24,006 nt of DNA from the NCBI GenBank assembly GCA_025201845.1, contig MU604110.1, positions 1 to 24,006 on the forward strand, read 5' to 3'. The first letter of the stretch is position 1, and each line of letters begins with the position of its first letter. The stretch is from Martensiomyces pterosporus. Lineage: Eukaryota > Kickxellomycota > Kickxellomycetes > Kickxellales > Kickxellaceae. Below the pieces are notes generated by a model. It was not told where the DNA came from and did not search any database. It saw nothing but the letters and a program-made list of their open reading frames with translations. This document shows, piece by piece, positions 1 to 8,608 of the stretch. The translations under genes and the position numbers were made by a program.

Positions 1-75
1 TTCGAGCAGCAGACCCTCAATTCCGGCCTGCTGCCAGACGCGAAGGCTCTCCCAGTCCTCCAATAACCACCTCAT
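1..75 (-). CDS. Probable N-terminal fragment of an unidentified protein, cut by the left edge
   Basis: A minus-strand ATG at 75..73 sits in a very good Kozak context (GCCGCCATG) and opens a frame without stops to the window edge. It encodes 25 residues beginning MRWLLEDWESL and continuing as a Trp- and Leu-rich, helix-like stretch with GC-ending codons. I do not recognise the family and 25 residues are too few for a call. The same frame is open further upstream without another ATG, so this could also be an internal exon. A competing reading is a plus-strand C-terminus ending at TAA 64-66. I prefer the minus strand because of the start context and residue composition, but this is a weak call. 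Confidence 0.35.
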   Translation of the reverse strand, partial: MRWLLEDWESLRVWQQAGIEGLLLE

Positions 76-1106
76 GGCGGCACTGGAGCTGGCGCAGGGG
101 CGTAGCGAAGCCGCACTGCATCGGGTGTTCCCTGCCGGAGCTCGGATGACGCTAGGCCGGCGTGCAGCGCTTCGGGGCGGCTCGCTCTCGCGCCAGAGAT
201 GTGTGCGAGTGTGGGCTGAGCGAGGGGCGGGATGGCAAAGGGCAGACGAAAGCAAAACAGCCAAGGAGATGGAAACACGAAGCGACAAAAATAGGCTCCG
301 CATTCCTTTTGCAGACCGGATAAATATAGACCGCGATGCTAGTACATGCGGCCCATACATAGATCTCGCGGCAGCAACAGGCATGCGCAGGCACACACAG
401 AGGACGTATGTGGACGCAAACACAGACGTGCAGCCACTGGCAGCAGACATGGCCTGCGTGCCCCTGTTTGTGCTGTGTTGCGCTGTGACGTGATGTGTGG
501 GTGCCGGTGCTGCCACTGCCAGCTGCTCTCCTCTCTGCGTAAGAAAGCAGTAGACGCCGGTAGTGTGTGGCCAAAAGCAGAGCAGCGCAGGCAAAGGTGC
601 CCAGTGTGAGGCAGAAGGCGATCAGCGATTCAATGAGGAGGCGCGGTGTTGCTGGCGACGATCCTTTGGGGACTGGCAGGCCAGCTGACCATTCAATTGG
701 TCGACAGACCACGTCACGGGCCCGGTCTATTGTTTGGAAACTGCTTTTCCTGCACTGCATTCTGGGGACTGAAGACGAAAATGCCTCGGCCGGTCCTGCT
801 GTTGTGGTTTGCTTTAATTCTCTCAGCCTTTGTGGTCCTTCCTTTCATTCTCAGTCCCACCTGCATCTTAAATATAGGCCTGGCTGCCGCTCGCAATATC
901 CACGTCTTCGCATTCCCAAAACCCGCCTCTTTTCCTTCCTGCAATTTCGCTTTCAGTCTCTCCCCCGTAACCGTACCCTCGCTCAGACACACGCAGCTTG
1001 TTCCGGTAGCAAGCTGATACCCGCACTGCTCTTCTTCTCGCACAACCAACGCACCCTCACGCACTTGCCAACACCAAAAAGACGCACCAGGAATAAAGCT
1101 GCTGCC
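76..1106. promoter_or_regulatory. About 1 kb gene-free region upstream of the LPMO-like gene
   Basis: No frame here reads like a conserved protein; the open frames on both strands are Cys/His/Arg-rich and lack domains. The right half (about 810-1080) is rich in C and T, with several pyrimidine runs, and carries the motif TTAAATATA near 867-875. This is the look of a fungal promoter plus leader for the plus-strand gene starting at 1107. If the left-edge minus-strand gene is real, this is a shared divergent promoter. A CAATTG palindrome containing ATTGG (an inverted CCAAT) lies near 695-702. The functional assignment is inferred from position only. Confidence 0.4.
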
Positions 1107-2291
1107 ATGCATCTCCCAACAACCCTTGCTGCCTCTCTGGCGCTGATTGCTAGCTGTGCCGGCCACTCGCTCCTGTCATCGCCGCCGTCTCGCGGCAACA
1201 AGCCGTTCTTTGGAACGTGCGCTGCTGGCGCCGGATGCAAGGGCCCCTGCGACAGCGCCAAGGCCGACGCCCCGTTCAACAGCATCTACGTGCCAAAGAA
1301 GTACATCCAGCGTGGCCAGGAGCTCAAGGTCGGATGGGACCGCCTCAACCACCCCGGAGGCTTTGTCCGCCTGGCCATGGTCCCATTCAACCAGTCCGAC
1401 AGCTGGAGCGCCTTCAACGACAACGTTCTCAAGTACACGTGCTACGAGACAAACTGCGGACCATCTAACCCTAACGACAAAACCTATGGCTACCTGAATG
1501 GAGCCGGTGACGCACCATGCAGCACAACGGTCACTGTCCCCAAGAACATCCCCGATAACACCGCCGTCACTCTCCAGTGGATTTGGTACGGCGGAGGCAT
1601 CTACTATAGCCAGGTTGACACTTCGTTCGGTGAATACTATGGCTGCTCTGACATGATTGTCTCCGGCGGCCCGCTCTCTGACGAGAAGCCCCAGCCTACC
1701 TTCCAGGGCGGCGACGTTACCTACCCCAACACTGACACCTGCAAGTACTGGGGATCCAACAAGGTTGGAGACTGCAACTTTGGTGACAGGAAGCCCAACC
1801 CCATCGAGGGCGACCTCCTCTCCCAGTCCCTTGAGCCATGCAACCGCGGTCCCCCCCAGCAGGGCAAGCCCGCTGATTTTGTCTCGTCTGGCCCGAAGAA
1901 CCAGCAGGCTGCCGTTATCCCCCACAATGCCGCCATTCCTTCGAGCTCTGCCGCTCCTGCCCCCAGCGCTTACACCACTGCTCCTGCTGCTCCAGCCACC
2001 ACTTCTTCAGTTGCACCTGCCTCCACGACTAACGCCCCCGCTGCTCCTGCCACTACAGCACCGGCTGCTCCCGCTCCTGCCACTACAGCACCGGCTGCTC
2101 CCGCTCCTGCCACCACCTCTGCTGCTGCTGCTCCCACCTCTGCTCCTGCCCCGGCTCCAGCTCCTTCAACCTCTGCTGTCTCGAGCGCCTCCCCGGTTTC
2201 CCCGGTCTCCCCGGTCTCCCCGGTCTCCCCTGTTGCTCCTGGCTACTCAGCACCCCTCAAGTGCATTCCCCGCCCCACCTCTGCTTTCTAA
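1107..2291 (+). CDS. Secreted lytic polysaccharide monooxygenase-like protein with a Ser/Pro/Ala-rich tail
   Basis: The product is 394 aa from one exon. The frame is open back to 567, but Met at 1107 starts a clean signal peptide (residues 1-19, ending SCAG) that leaves His20 as the mature N-terminus. An exposed N-terminal His is the defining copper ligand of LPMOs. His82 in a NHPGGFVRLAMVPF segment is the likely second ligand of the His brace. Tyr177 in YYGCSDMIV, three residues before a Cys as in AA11/AA16-type enzymes, is a plausible axial residue. Cysteines at 38, 44, 48, 112, 117, 138 and 180 suggest disulfides in a compact catalytic domain of about 190 residues. Residues from about 290 on are low-complexity Ala/Pro/Thr/Ser with APAAPATT and SPV repeats, probably a glycosylated spacer; no GPI signal is evident. 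By family knowledge it would oxidatively cleave chitin or cellulose. The exact AA family is unresolved, and a non-catalytic copper-binding relative is possible. Confidence 0.75.
   Translation: MHLPTTLAASLALIASCAGHSLLSSPPSRGNKPFFGTCAAGAGCKGPCDSAKADAPFNSIYVPKKYIQRGQELKVGWDRLNHPGGFVRLAMVPFNQSDSWSAFNDNVLKYTCYETNCGPSNPNDKTYGYLNGAGDAPCSTTVTVPKNIPDNTAVTLQWIWYGGGIYYSQVDTSFGEYYGCSDMIVSGGPLSDEKPQPTFQGGDVTYPNTDTCKYWGSNKVGDCNFGDRKPNPIEGDLLSQSLEPCNRGPPQQGKPADFVSSGPKNQQAAVIPHNAAIPSSSAAPAPSAYTTAPAAPATTSSVAPASTTNAPAAPATTAPAAPAPATTAPAAPAPATTSAAAAPTSAPAPAPAPSTSAVSSASPVSPVSPVSPVSPVAPGYSAPLKCIPRPTSAF
2043..2102 (+). repeat. Two perfect 30-bp tandem copies in the LPMO-like tail
   Basis: Positions 2043-2072 and 2073-2102 are identical 30-mers, followed by the first 11 bases of a third copy. 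The period is a multiple of three, so the repeat adds ten residues of the Ala/Pro/Thr spacer per unit without breaking the frame. Confidence 0.95.
2191..2230 (+). repeat. 9-bp repeat with five C4 tracts, encoding SPV repeats
   Basis: Five CCCC tracts at 2191-2194, 2200-2203, 2209-2212, 2218-2221 and 2227-2230 are each separated by five bases. They encode five consecutive Ser-Pro-Val triplets. On the minus (template) strand this is five G4 tracts with 5-nt loops, so it fits a quadruplex-forming pattern. Confidence 0.9.
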
Positions 2292-2453
2292 CGATCTCCC
2301 TTTGAGAATCTCTCTTTCTGCCTCTGTGCGCTAGGCGCCCATGTTCCTTTAATGAAATTATCAGTCTGCAGCCGCACATGCGTGCTATTTTTGGAGTGCG
2401 TGCTGAAGCCACATTTGCCCTGTATCAATCAGCTGTTTGGAAGAAAGCTATTG
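2292..2453. terminator. Short convergent 3' region between the LPMO-like gene and TRAP1
   Basis: Only 162 bp separate the two stop codons, so both 3' UTRs must end or overlap here. A minus-strand ATTAAA hexamer at 2353..2348, about 100 nt past the TRAP1 stop, is a plausible polyadenylation signal for TRAP1. I see no clear AATAAA for the plus-strand gene. Confidence 0.4.
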
Positions 2454-4580
2454 CTAGTTTACTGTGGCTGCAAGAATGTCGTTGAGGTTCTTCAGCATGG
2501 ATCGGGGGTCATCCATGATACCAGCAGCAACGAGCGCGTTGTCAAGAAGCTGCTGTGCGACCTTTTGCGCCAGCTCCTCGTCTGTGCTCTTCAGCTTGTA
2601 CAGGCCAATGATGACAGGGTCGCGGATATTGATCTCCATGTTGCAAGGCGACATGGGAATCGACTGGCTGCTGTCGCCAGCCATCATCTTCATCATCCGG
2701 CGCACCGCAGGCGAGTCAAAGTCGGTGACGATTGCTGGATAGGTCATGTAGCGCTCCGAGACAACAACGCCCTTGACCTTCAGCCCAAGCTTTGGCAGCA
2801 TCCAGCTGGTCAGCTCGTTGGCCTGCTCCGCTGTCAGAGCAGCGCCGGAGCCGTCAGCAGCCTCGGCCTCAGCCACAGCAGCATCGTTCCACTTCTTCAG
2901 AATGCCGTTAGCCTCTTCCGAGTCGATTGAAACGAGCCTCTTGCCTTCAAACACGCCCAGGCGGCCCATGACAAACTCGTCCAACGAGTGGTGCAAGAAC
3001 AGGACCTCTGCGCCGTGCTTCTTGAATGGCTCGTAGTAGGGACTGTCGATACCAAACTTGCGGTTGGGTGTGCAGAAGTAGTAGATGTGCTCCTGGCCGC
3101 TGGGCATGCGGCCCACATACTCACCGAGCGAAATCAGCTCGCCGGCCTCCCTGCTCGACGTCTCAAAGCGGAGCAGCTTGGCGATCTCTGCCTGGTTGCT
3201 GGTATCCTGGCAGACACCCTCCTTGACAAAGGAGCCGAACGCCCTGAAGAACCCGCTGTACTTGTCGGCATCCCTGCGCGACTCCTCCTGCAGCCACTTG
3301 ATGATGCGCGAGGTGATGATCGACTTTAGGCGCATGATGGCGGGTCCATTTTGCAACAGCTCGCGAGAGAGATTCAGTGGCAGGTCCTCCGAGTCCACAA
3401 CGCCCTGGACGAACCGCAGCCACTCGGGAAGCAGGCTCTCGGCATTCGGCATGATCAGGACCTTGCGCGAGTACAGGCTGACTCCAGGCTTGATGCGGTC
3501 AAAGCCAAGGGCCTCGGGGTTCTTGCTGGGTGCGTAAAGAATGCTCTGGATGGACAGGGGCGCCTCGGCCTTGTACACAAGATGGTACATGGGTTCGTCC
3601 CACGCATGCGAGACAAAACGATAGAAATCCGCATGCTCCTCCTCGGTGATCGAGCTTTTGTCCTTCGTCCACAGAGCCTCGACAGTGTTGACCTTCTCTC
3701 CGTTGACCGAGATTGGGAATCCAACAAAGTTGCTGTACTTTTTGATGATGCTGTCCAGCTTCTCCTTATCAAGGAACTCCTCTGCGTCTTCCTTGACGCT
3801 GATGACGATCTTTGTGCCGATAGCCACGCCGTCTGCCTTTGCGAGTGTGTACGAACCTAGGCCATCAGATTCCCAGCAGTACCCCTCGCTGCCAGGCTTG
3901 GCAGACCGGGTGTAGACAGTGATCTTGTCGCCGATCATAAACGCCGAGTAAAAGCCAACGCCAAACTGGCCGACAATAGTGCTGGCCATATCCTTGGTGC
4001 TCTCGCCCTCCTGCATCTTTTCAATATACGCCTTTGATCCCGACCGAGCAATGGTGCCGAGGTTTTCCTTGAGCTCCTCAGCGGTCATACCGATGCCCGA
4101 ATCCTGGAACGTAATAGTCTTGTTCTCAGGGTCAGTCGAAATGCCAATCTCCAGCGGCTTGTCGGAGTCAACGTCCTGCGAGGTGGCCTGGAGATGGCGC
4201 AGCTTCTCTAGCGCATCAGAGGAGTTTGAGATCAGCTCGCGCACAAACACCTCGCGCTGGGAGTACAGCGAGTGAGCGACGATGTTGAGCAGCTTCTTGG
4301 TCTCTGCCTTGAACTCGTGTTTCTCCGCTTGGCCAACCGCGGCTTCCTTATCTGGAGAGGCTTCTGTGGAATAGCCGCGCACTGATGTCTGTGCCTTTGA
4401 CGCTGCAAGGCCCCTCCCAGCACTAGCAAGCGAGCGTGCAGCAGCGGCAGAGACCACTGGTGCTGTTCTAGTGGTGCTCAGGCCTGCTGCTGCGGCGGCG
4501 GCTGCTGCTGCTGTCGAAGCAAAGCGCCGAGAGGCACCAGGAAGCTTGGTGGAAACCGTACGAAGAGCGATTTGACGCAT
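2454..4580 (-). CDS. TRAP1: Mitochondrial Hsp90-family chaperone TRAP1 (HSP75)
   Basis: The product is 708 aa, close to human TRAP1 (about 704), from one exon. I start at ATG 4580..4578 because it opens a basic, Ser/Ala-rich presequence (MRQIALRTVS...) typical of matrix import; the upstream extension of the frame to 4787 does not look like protein. A run of nine Ala (residues 24-32) lies in the presequence. The GHKL ATPase domain shows the catalytic Glu115 and Asn119 in FVRELISNSSDA, Asp160 in QDSGIGMT, and the lid segment GQFGVGFYSAF (about 205-215). The middle domain carries PLNLSRELLQ with Arg406, which stabilises the ATP phosphate. The C-terminus lacks the MEEVD tail of cytosolic Hsp90, which argues for TRAP1. 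By family knowledge it is an ATP-dependent dimeric chaperone of the matrix. It shares a divergent promoter with SYG1. Confidence 0.93.
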   Translation of the reverse strand: MRQIALRTVSTKLPGASRRFASTAAAAAAAAAGLSTTRTAPVVSAAAARSLASAGRGLAASKAQTSVRGYSTEASPDKEAAVGQAEKHEFKAETKKLLNIVAHSLYSQREVFVRELISNSSDALEKLRHLQATSQDVDSDKPLEIGISTDPENKTITFQDSGIGMTAEELKENLGTIARSGSKAYIEKMQEGESTKDMASTIVGQFGVGFYSAFMIGDKITVYTRSAKPGSEGYCWESDGLGSYTLAKADGVAIGTKIVISVKEDAEEFLDKEKLDSIIKKYSNFVGFPISVNGEKVNTVEALWTKDKSSITEEEHADFYRFVSHAWDEPMYHLVYKAEAPLSIQSILYAPSKNPEALGFDRIKPGVSLYSRKVLIMPNAESLLPEWLRFVQGVVDSEDLPLNLSRELLQNGPAIMRLKSIITSRIIKWLQEESRRDADKYSGFFRAFGSFVKEGVCQDTSNQAEIAKLLRFETSSREAGELISLGEYVGRMPSGQEHIYYFCTPNRKFGIDSPYYEPFKKHGAEVLFLHHSLDEFVMGRLGVFEGKRLVSIDSEEANGILKKWNDAAVAEAEAADGSGAALTAEQANELTSWMLPKLGLKVKGVVVSERYMTYPAIVTDFDSPAVRRMMKMMAGDSSQSIPMSPCNMEINIRDPVIIGLYKLKSTDEELAQKVAQQLLDNALVAAGIMDDPRSMLKNLNDILAATVN

Positions 4581-5706
4581 GTGTTGAAATGCAAGAGATA
4601 ACACACTGATTTGAGCAAACAGCGACCGAAGAATAAAAGAGATAATGAAGTAGCTGGTGGCGGAGTGCCCAGAACTCTCTCGAGTCCTCTCACGGCGATC
4701 CATAGCGTGCAAAATCGACTTTCTGGCTGGCGCGGCTCGCTTCGGCATTTGGCATCTGGCATTTGGCTCGCGAGTCGCGCTGGCCACTGCATGCTAAACA
4801 AGCACTGGTGATGGCAGCAGTGGTGCTGCAGCCTCCGATGTCAGCGACAGTAAAGCACGGAGTTGGTGTGTGGTAGAGGAGCGACTGTGCATGCCTGCTT
4901 GTTGCCCGATCCTGTGGTGATCGATGCAGCAGCATTTCAGCGCTTTTGTGGCACTGTGGCTACTCTACAAGCTGCAAGCCTGCTGCGGCTTGACTGGCTT
5001 GACTGGCTTGGCCTGCTGCCTTCGCTGTTGTCATGGATGAGGTATGCTCAAGCTACGCGTGGTGCTTGTCCTCGAGGCGCGCCACAGCGAAAGCCCCGTC
5101 ACAGCAACCGAGGCACGTCTCTCCTCGCCAAAGGCGCTGCAGAAACGCCGTCTTCAGCAGCCCCTCCTCTTCGTTTGGGGCACAGGGGTGGGATTGCTGT
5201 GCCTCCAGCCAACACAATTGCCCTTCTGCCTCTCCACACACCGCCTTTCACTCCTCCGTTCTCGGTACTATACACGCGCATACACGCATGCATTTGTCTA
5301 CTGCAGGCGCTCTGTTTCTTGTCTTCAATCGCCCCTTTTTCAGAGTTGATTTTTCTCGTTCTTTCCCATCTCCGCTATTACGCGTGCACCTCTGCCGCTA
5401 TTTTTCTCTATACTTCACAGCTCCGAGTGGAAGGGCTTCTTTCGGCGCTGCGTCAACCGCGTCCTGCGCTCCTTGCTGCTCTTTATTTCTCTATATTCCT
5501 TGCAGGGCAAGCACCCTGTGCCACACCGTGGGTTGCGCAGTCTGTAGACACACAGCAGTCGTCTGTGCGCTGAAACAATGAAGTTTGGCAAGTACCTTGA
5601 GGCAGAGCAAGTGCCCGAATGGGAGAAGATGTACATCGACTACCCTGTGCCACACTGTGGGTTGCGCAGTCTGTAGACACACAGCAGTCGTCTGTGCGCT
5701 GAAACA
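4581..5706. promoter_or_regulatory. Divergent TRAP1/SYG1 intergenic region
   Basis: This 1.1-kb stretch lies between two divergently oriented starts. It contains a short tandem array of a CTTGACTGG-like unit near 4989-5008, pyrimidine-rich leader-like sequence (about 5320-5510) and, at its right end, the first copy of the SYG1 start duplication. An open plus-strand frame of 236 codons (4863-5573) has no recognisable domain and I do not treat it as a gene. No CACGTG (Pho4-type) site was seen, so phosphate regulation of SYG1 cannot be argued from this sequence. Confidence 0.45.
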
Positions 5707-5772
5707 ATGAAGTTTGGCAAGTACCTTGAGGCAGAGCAAGTGCCCGAATGGGAGAAGATGTACATCGACTAC
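5513..5772 (+). repeat. Tandem duplication of the SYG1 leader, start codon and first codons (129-bp period)
   Basis: Bases 5513-5643 match 5642-5772 with one mismatch (C at 5527 against T at 5656). The copies overlap by the dinucleotide AC, a microhomology at the junction. Each copy holds 65 bp of leader, the context GAAACAATG and the first 22 codons of the SPX domain. The period is 43 codons, so both ATGs are in the same frame, but the leader of copy 2 contains an in-frame TAG. Confidence 0.97.
5578..5676 (+). pseudogene. Abortive upstream ORF made by the duplicated SYG1 start
   Basis: The first ATG (5578-5580) reads 22 codons identical to the true SPX N-terminus (MKFGKYLEAEQVPEWEK...), then ten codons derived from the copied leader, and stops at TAG 5674-5676. 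The 32-residue peptide would hold only the first SPX helix. If the transcript starts upstream of 5578, this behaves as a strong uORF in exactly the same start context as the real gene. If transcription starts inside copy 2 it is silent. It is a by-product of the duplication and not an independent gene. Confidence 0.8.
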
Positions 5773-8552
5773 AAGGGCCTTAAGCGGAGGATTAAAGAGG
5801 TCGCTGCAGCCCTGGAAAGCAAGCGACGCGAGCCAACAGAGGAGCGGGTGTCGCTGCTCAAGCGTGCCTCAACATACCTTGGATATGACAGCTTTTCGCT
5901 GAACGACCCGGCTGCTGCTCAACCCGTCTCCAACCAGTCTGCTACGCAGGCAAATAGCTCCCCTGCTGGCAACGGGCGCTGCAGCCGTGCAAGCTGCGAC
6001 AGGTGCGGCCATTTCAGTGCCATTGTATCGGCTACACCCCAGATTGCATTGAGCATGTCGGCTGGAAACACGGGCAAAATCTCAGCTACGCCAGCCGACT
6101 TGGCTCACGGCGCCAACATCAAGATACCGCTATCGGCGCAGGATTCGTTCACAGAAAGCATTCGGCGTCGCAAGGCACCGATTGAAAACAGGAGTGTGTC
6201 TACAGGTAGGTGCTCGCTGTAGCCAGCGTTTATTGGCGTGTGCACATGTATTATGCAGCAAGCACCGGGCTTGGCAAAGGGGGTTTTTTTTTTTTTCTGA
6301 GGCACTAAATGTCCCTGATGAACAGGCCAAGGCGTGCTCATGTTCTCGCTTCCAAGAAGGCAGCTGACCTTTCCTCAAACGCAGCAGGAGTCTATCTAAT
6401 GCAGGCATTGGCGATAATGAGAGAGGCACATTCTGTCGCCATAGCCAGCCGCTGCAAGGCGCTACTGTCGATGGAAAAATACAGCCCGAAAAGCCCAGAG
6501 TGCCTGGATATCCAGTATGCCGAGCACGTGTGCGAGTCCTGCGCACCCAGCTTTACTGACCACGGATATTCATAACATTTGCCCCCATCTGTAACTGCGC
6601 TTATAGAAACCTTCCAAAAGGAGCTCAAGGCGCGGCTCGACGAAGAGTGCGTCTTCTTTGGCGAGCTAGAGCGCGAGCTGGTCAAGGTCAACGGGTTTTA
6701 CAGGCAGAAGCAGGAGCTGTTTCAATCGCGGCTAGAAAACATCAAAGGCCAGCAAAGGATCTACGACGAGATGCTTGGCGAGGAGCTTGAGGCTGCCATG
6801 CTGCGCGCTGAGTCGGGCAGAGGACGGTCCGGCAGCCAGGCAACGCCGCAGGACAGCGATGCTGACGCAGCAGCTGGCGCCGGATCCGAGCCTAGTGCAC
6901 AGCTGCGCAGTGCCAGCTCAAAGATAAAGCGTGCAATGCTCGAGCTCTACCGCGGAATCGACATGCTCAAGAACTACCGCATTCTGTGCTACACCGGCTT
7001 TGTCAAGGCGCTGAAGAAGTACCAGAAGACGGCGAATTGGTGCGACGGCACAGACTACTTCCTCACCAGAGTTGACAACTGCTACATGGCTACTTCTGGG
7101 CGCCTGAATGGCCTGGGGACAGAGCTCGAGGACATGTACGTCGAAAGGTACGCTGGAGGGTCGCGCTCAAGGGGCATGGATAAGCTGCGAATCACATCCA
7201 CGGGCGCCAGCAGCAGCGACCAGGGGTCCGTGTTTAGAAGCGGCGTGCTACTGGGCATCTCCTTCCCGCTCATCTTCCGGGCCATCTACGAGGCCAATCT
7301 GATATCGAATGAGGAGCGCGTGCCCTACCACCACGAGCTGCTCCAGATTTACGGCGGCGTCTTCCTTGTCCTGCTCTTCCTGCTTCTGTTCTCGCTGAAT
7401 ATGAAGGCGTGGGTCCAGGCGCACATCAACTACCGGTTTATATTTGAGGTGGATCCGCGTGACTTTCTGGACTCGTGGCAGTTCCTTGAGCTGTCGTCGG
7501 TCTTTTTCTTTATCGCAAGCGCCGTGTTCTGGGTCAACTTTGCACTGCACATCGACAGCAACTCGTACATCTGCATATACGTGCTGCTGGGGCTGATTCT
7601 GGGACTGTTCTTCTTGCCAGCCAGGATCCTCTACTGGTCGTCAAGGCGCTGGCTGCTAAAGTCGCTTTGGCGCATTCTGTTCTCTGGCGCATACAGCGTA
7701 GAGTTCCGCGACTTCTTTCTGGGCGATGAGATGTGCAGTCTGACGTACACCTTTTCGATGGTTCTGCTGTTTGGATGCGCCAGCGCCAACGGCTGGACTG
7801 ACCTGAGCGCCAGGTGCAACACTACGCAGTGGTGGTCCAATGCGGCGTTCTTGATGCTGCCTAACCTCTTCCGTCTGCTGCAGTGCATCCGCCGCTATGC
7901 CGATAGCGGCGAAGCCTTCCCCCACCTGGCCAACGGCGCAAAGTACACATCCACCATAGTCACGGTGTGGCTGGCCTCAGCACAGCGTATCTCGGGCGGC
8001 CCCATCTGGAGGGCTTTCTGGATAGCCAGCGCGATTGCCAACTCGTGCTTCACGTCGCTGTGGGATCTGCTCATGGACTGGGGTCTCTTTGAGGCCAAAA
8101 GCAAGCACCGCTTCTTGCGGTCCGAGCTGAAGTTCGAGCGTGTGTGGGTGTACTATGTGGCCATTGCCATGGACGTCATACTGCGGTTTGTTTGGATCAC
8201 GCAGATCTCGCCGAGCTTCTTTTCGTTTGGGCACAAGGTCCACCAGTCAACCGTGGCCTATGTCGCAGCAGTGCTGGAGGTCGTGCGCCGCATTTCTTGG
8301 AACTTTATTCGCGTTGAAAACGAGCATATTAGCAATTGCGGCCAGTTCCGTGCCACCACAGACATCCCGCTGCCATTCACTTTCCAGCGCCAACGGGAAA
8401 TGAGCTCGGACAATGAGCACGCGCCTGATAACGAGTTTGAGCACGACTACTCTGTGGTCAAGGTTCCTTCACCAGCCAGGCCTTCGAACAGCCCCTCGCC
8501 GGGCTCAACAGCCGAGGCTGTTGCTGCTGTGCGCAAGAGAAATCCCACATAG
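5707..8552 (+). CDS. SYG1: SPX-EXS phosphate exporter of the SYG1/XPR1 family
   Basis: The model is exon 1 at 5707-6205 and exon 2 at 6607-8552, joined in phase 1, giving 814 aa. The N-terminus MKFGKYLEAEQVPEW is the hallmark start of an SPX domain. SPX continues after the intron (ECVFFGELERELVKVNGFY, about residues 180-198) and closes with the Lys-rich KALKKYQK (about 300-307), part of the inositol-pyrophosphate-binding surface. Hydrophobic segments lie near 376-399, 411-431, 461-480, 486-510 and 679-699. The EXS domain (about 517-747) shows LGDEMCSLTY, RLLQCIRRYADSGEAFPHL and WNFIRVENEHISNCGQFRA, all family signatures. By family knowledge XPR1 exports phosphate, with SPX sensing inositol pyrophosphates; fungal Syg1 was linked to G-protein signalling. 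The variable insert before the intron is low-complexity. Start 5707 is chosen over the duplicated ATG at 5578 because only 5707 leads into the full protein. Confidence 0.9.
6206..6606 (+). other. SYG1 intron, 401 nt
   Basis: Donor GTAGGT at 6206 and acceptor TATAG ending at 6606 join codon 166 to the ETFQKELK segment in phase 1. It holds a T13 run (6284-6296) and an 88-codon open frame (6309-6575) without recognisable domain. A more complex structure with an extra exon inside cannot be excluded. Confidence 0.7.
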
Positions 8553-8592
8553 GCGGGGCTGGCATGAGGCACGAGTAGAGCTGCAGCTTTTT

Positions 8593-8608
8593 TATTATTA
8601 TAATAATA
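8593..8608. terminator. AT-rich palindrome serving both convergent 3' ends (SYG1 and SLX1)
   Basis: The 16-bp perfect palindrome TATTATTATAATAATA lies in the 107-bp gap between the two stops (8552 and 8660). On the minus strand AATAAA occurs at 8596..8591, 64 nt past the SLX1 stop; on the plus strand AATAAT occurs about 50 nt past the SYG1 stop. It can therefore supply polyadenylation-signal-like sequence in both directions. Confidence 0.55.

Noticed and set aside
1..66. Plus-strand C-terminus reading to TAA at 64-66
   Set aside because: It is possible, but the minus-strand reading has an excellent start context. Only one can be right and neither is proven.
152..760. Minus-strand 202-codon Cys/His-rich frame upstream of the LPMO-like gene
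   Set aside because: The Cys/His are not arranged as zinc-finger pairs, the composition is irregular, and no family is recognisable.
1176..1925. Minus-strand 249-codon frame opposite the LPMO-like gene
   Set aside because: It is an antisense shadow of a coding region with no recognisable motif.
4863..5573. Plus-strand 236-codon frame in the TRAP1/SYG1 gap, with hydrophobic stretches
   Set aside because: It is low-quality sequence without a domain, driven by pyrimidine-rich leader sequence, and runs into the SYG1 leader. Transcript evidence would be needed.
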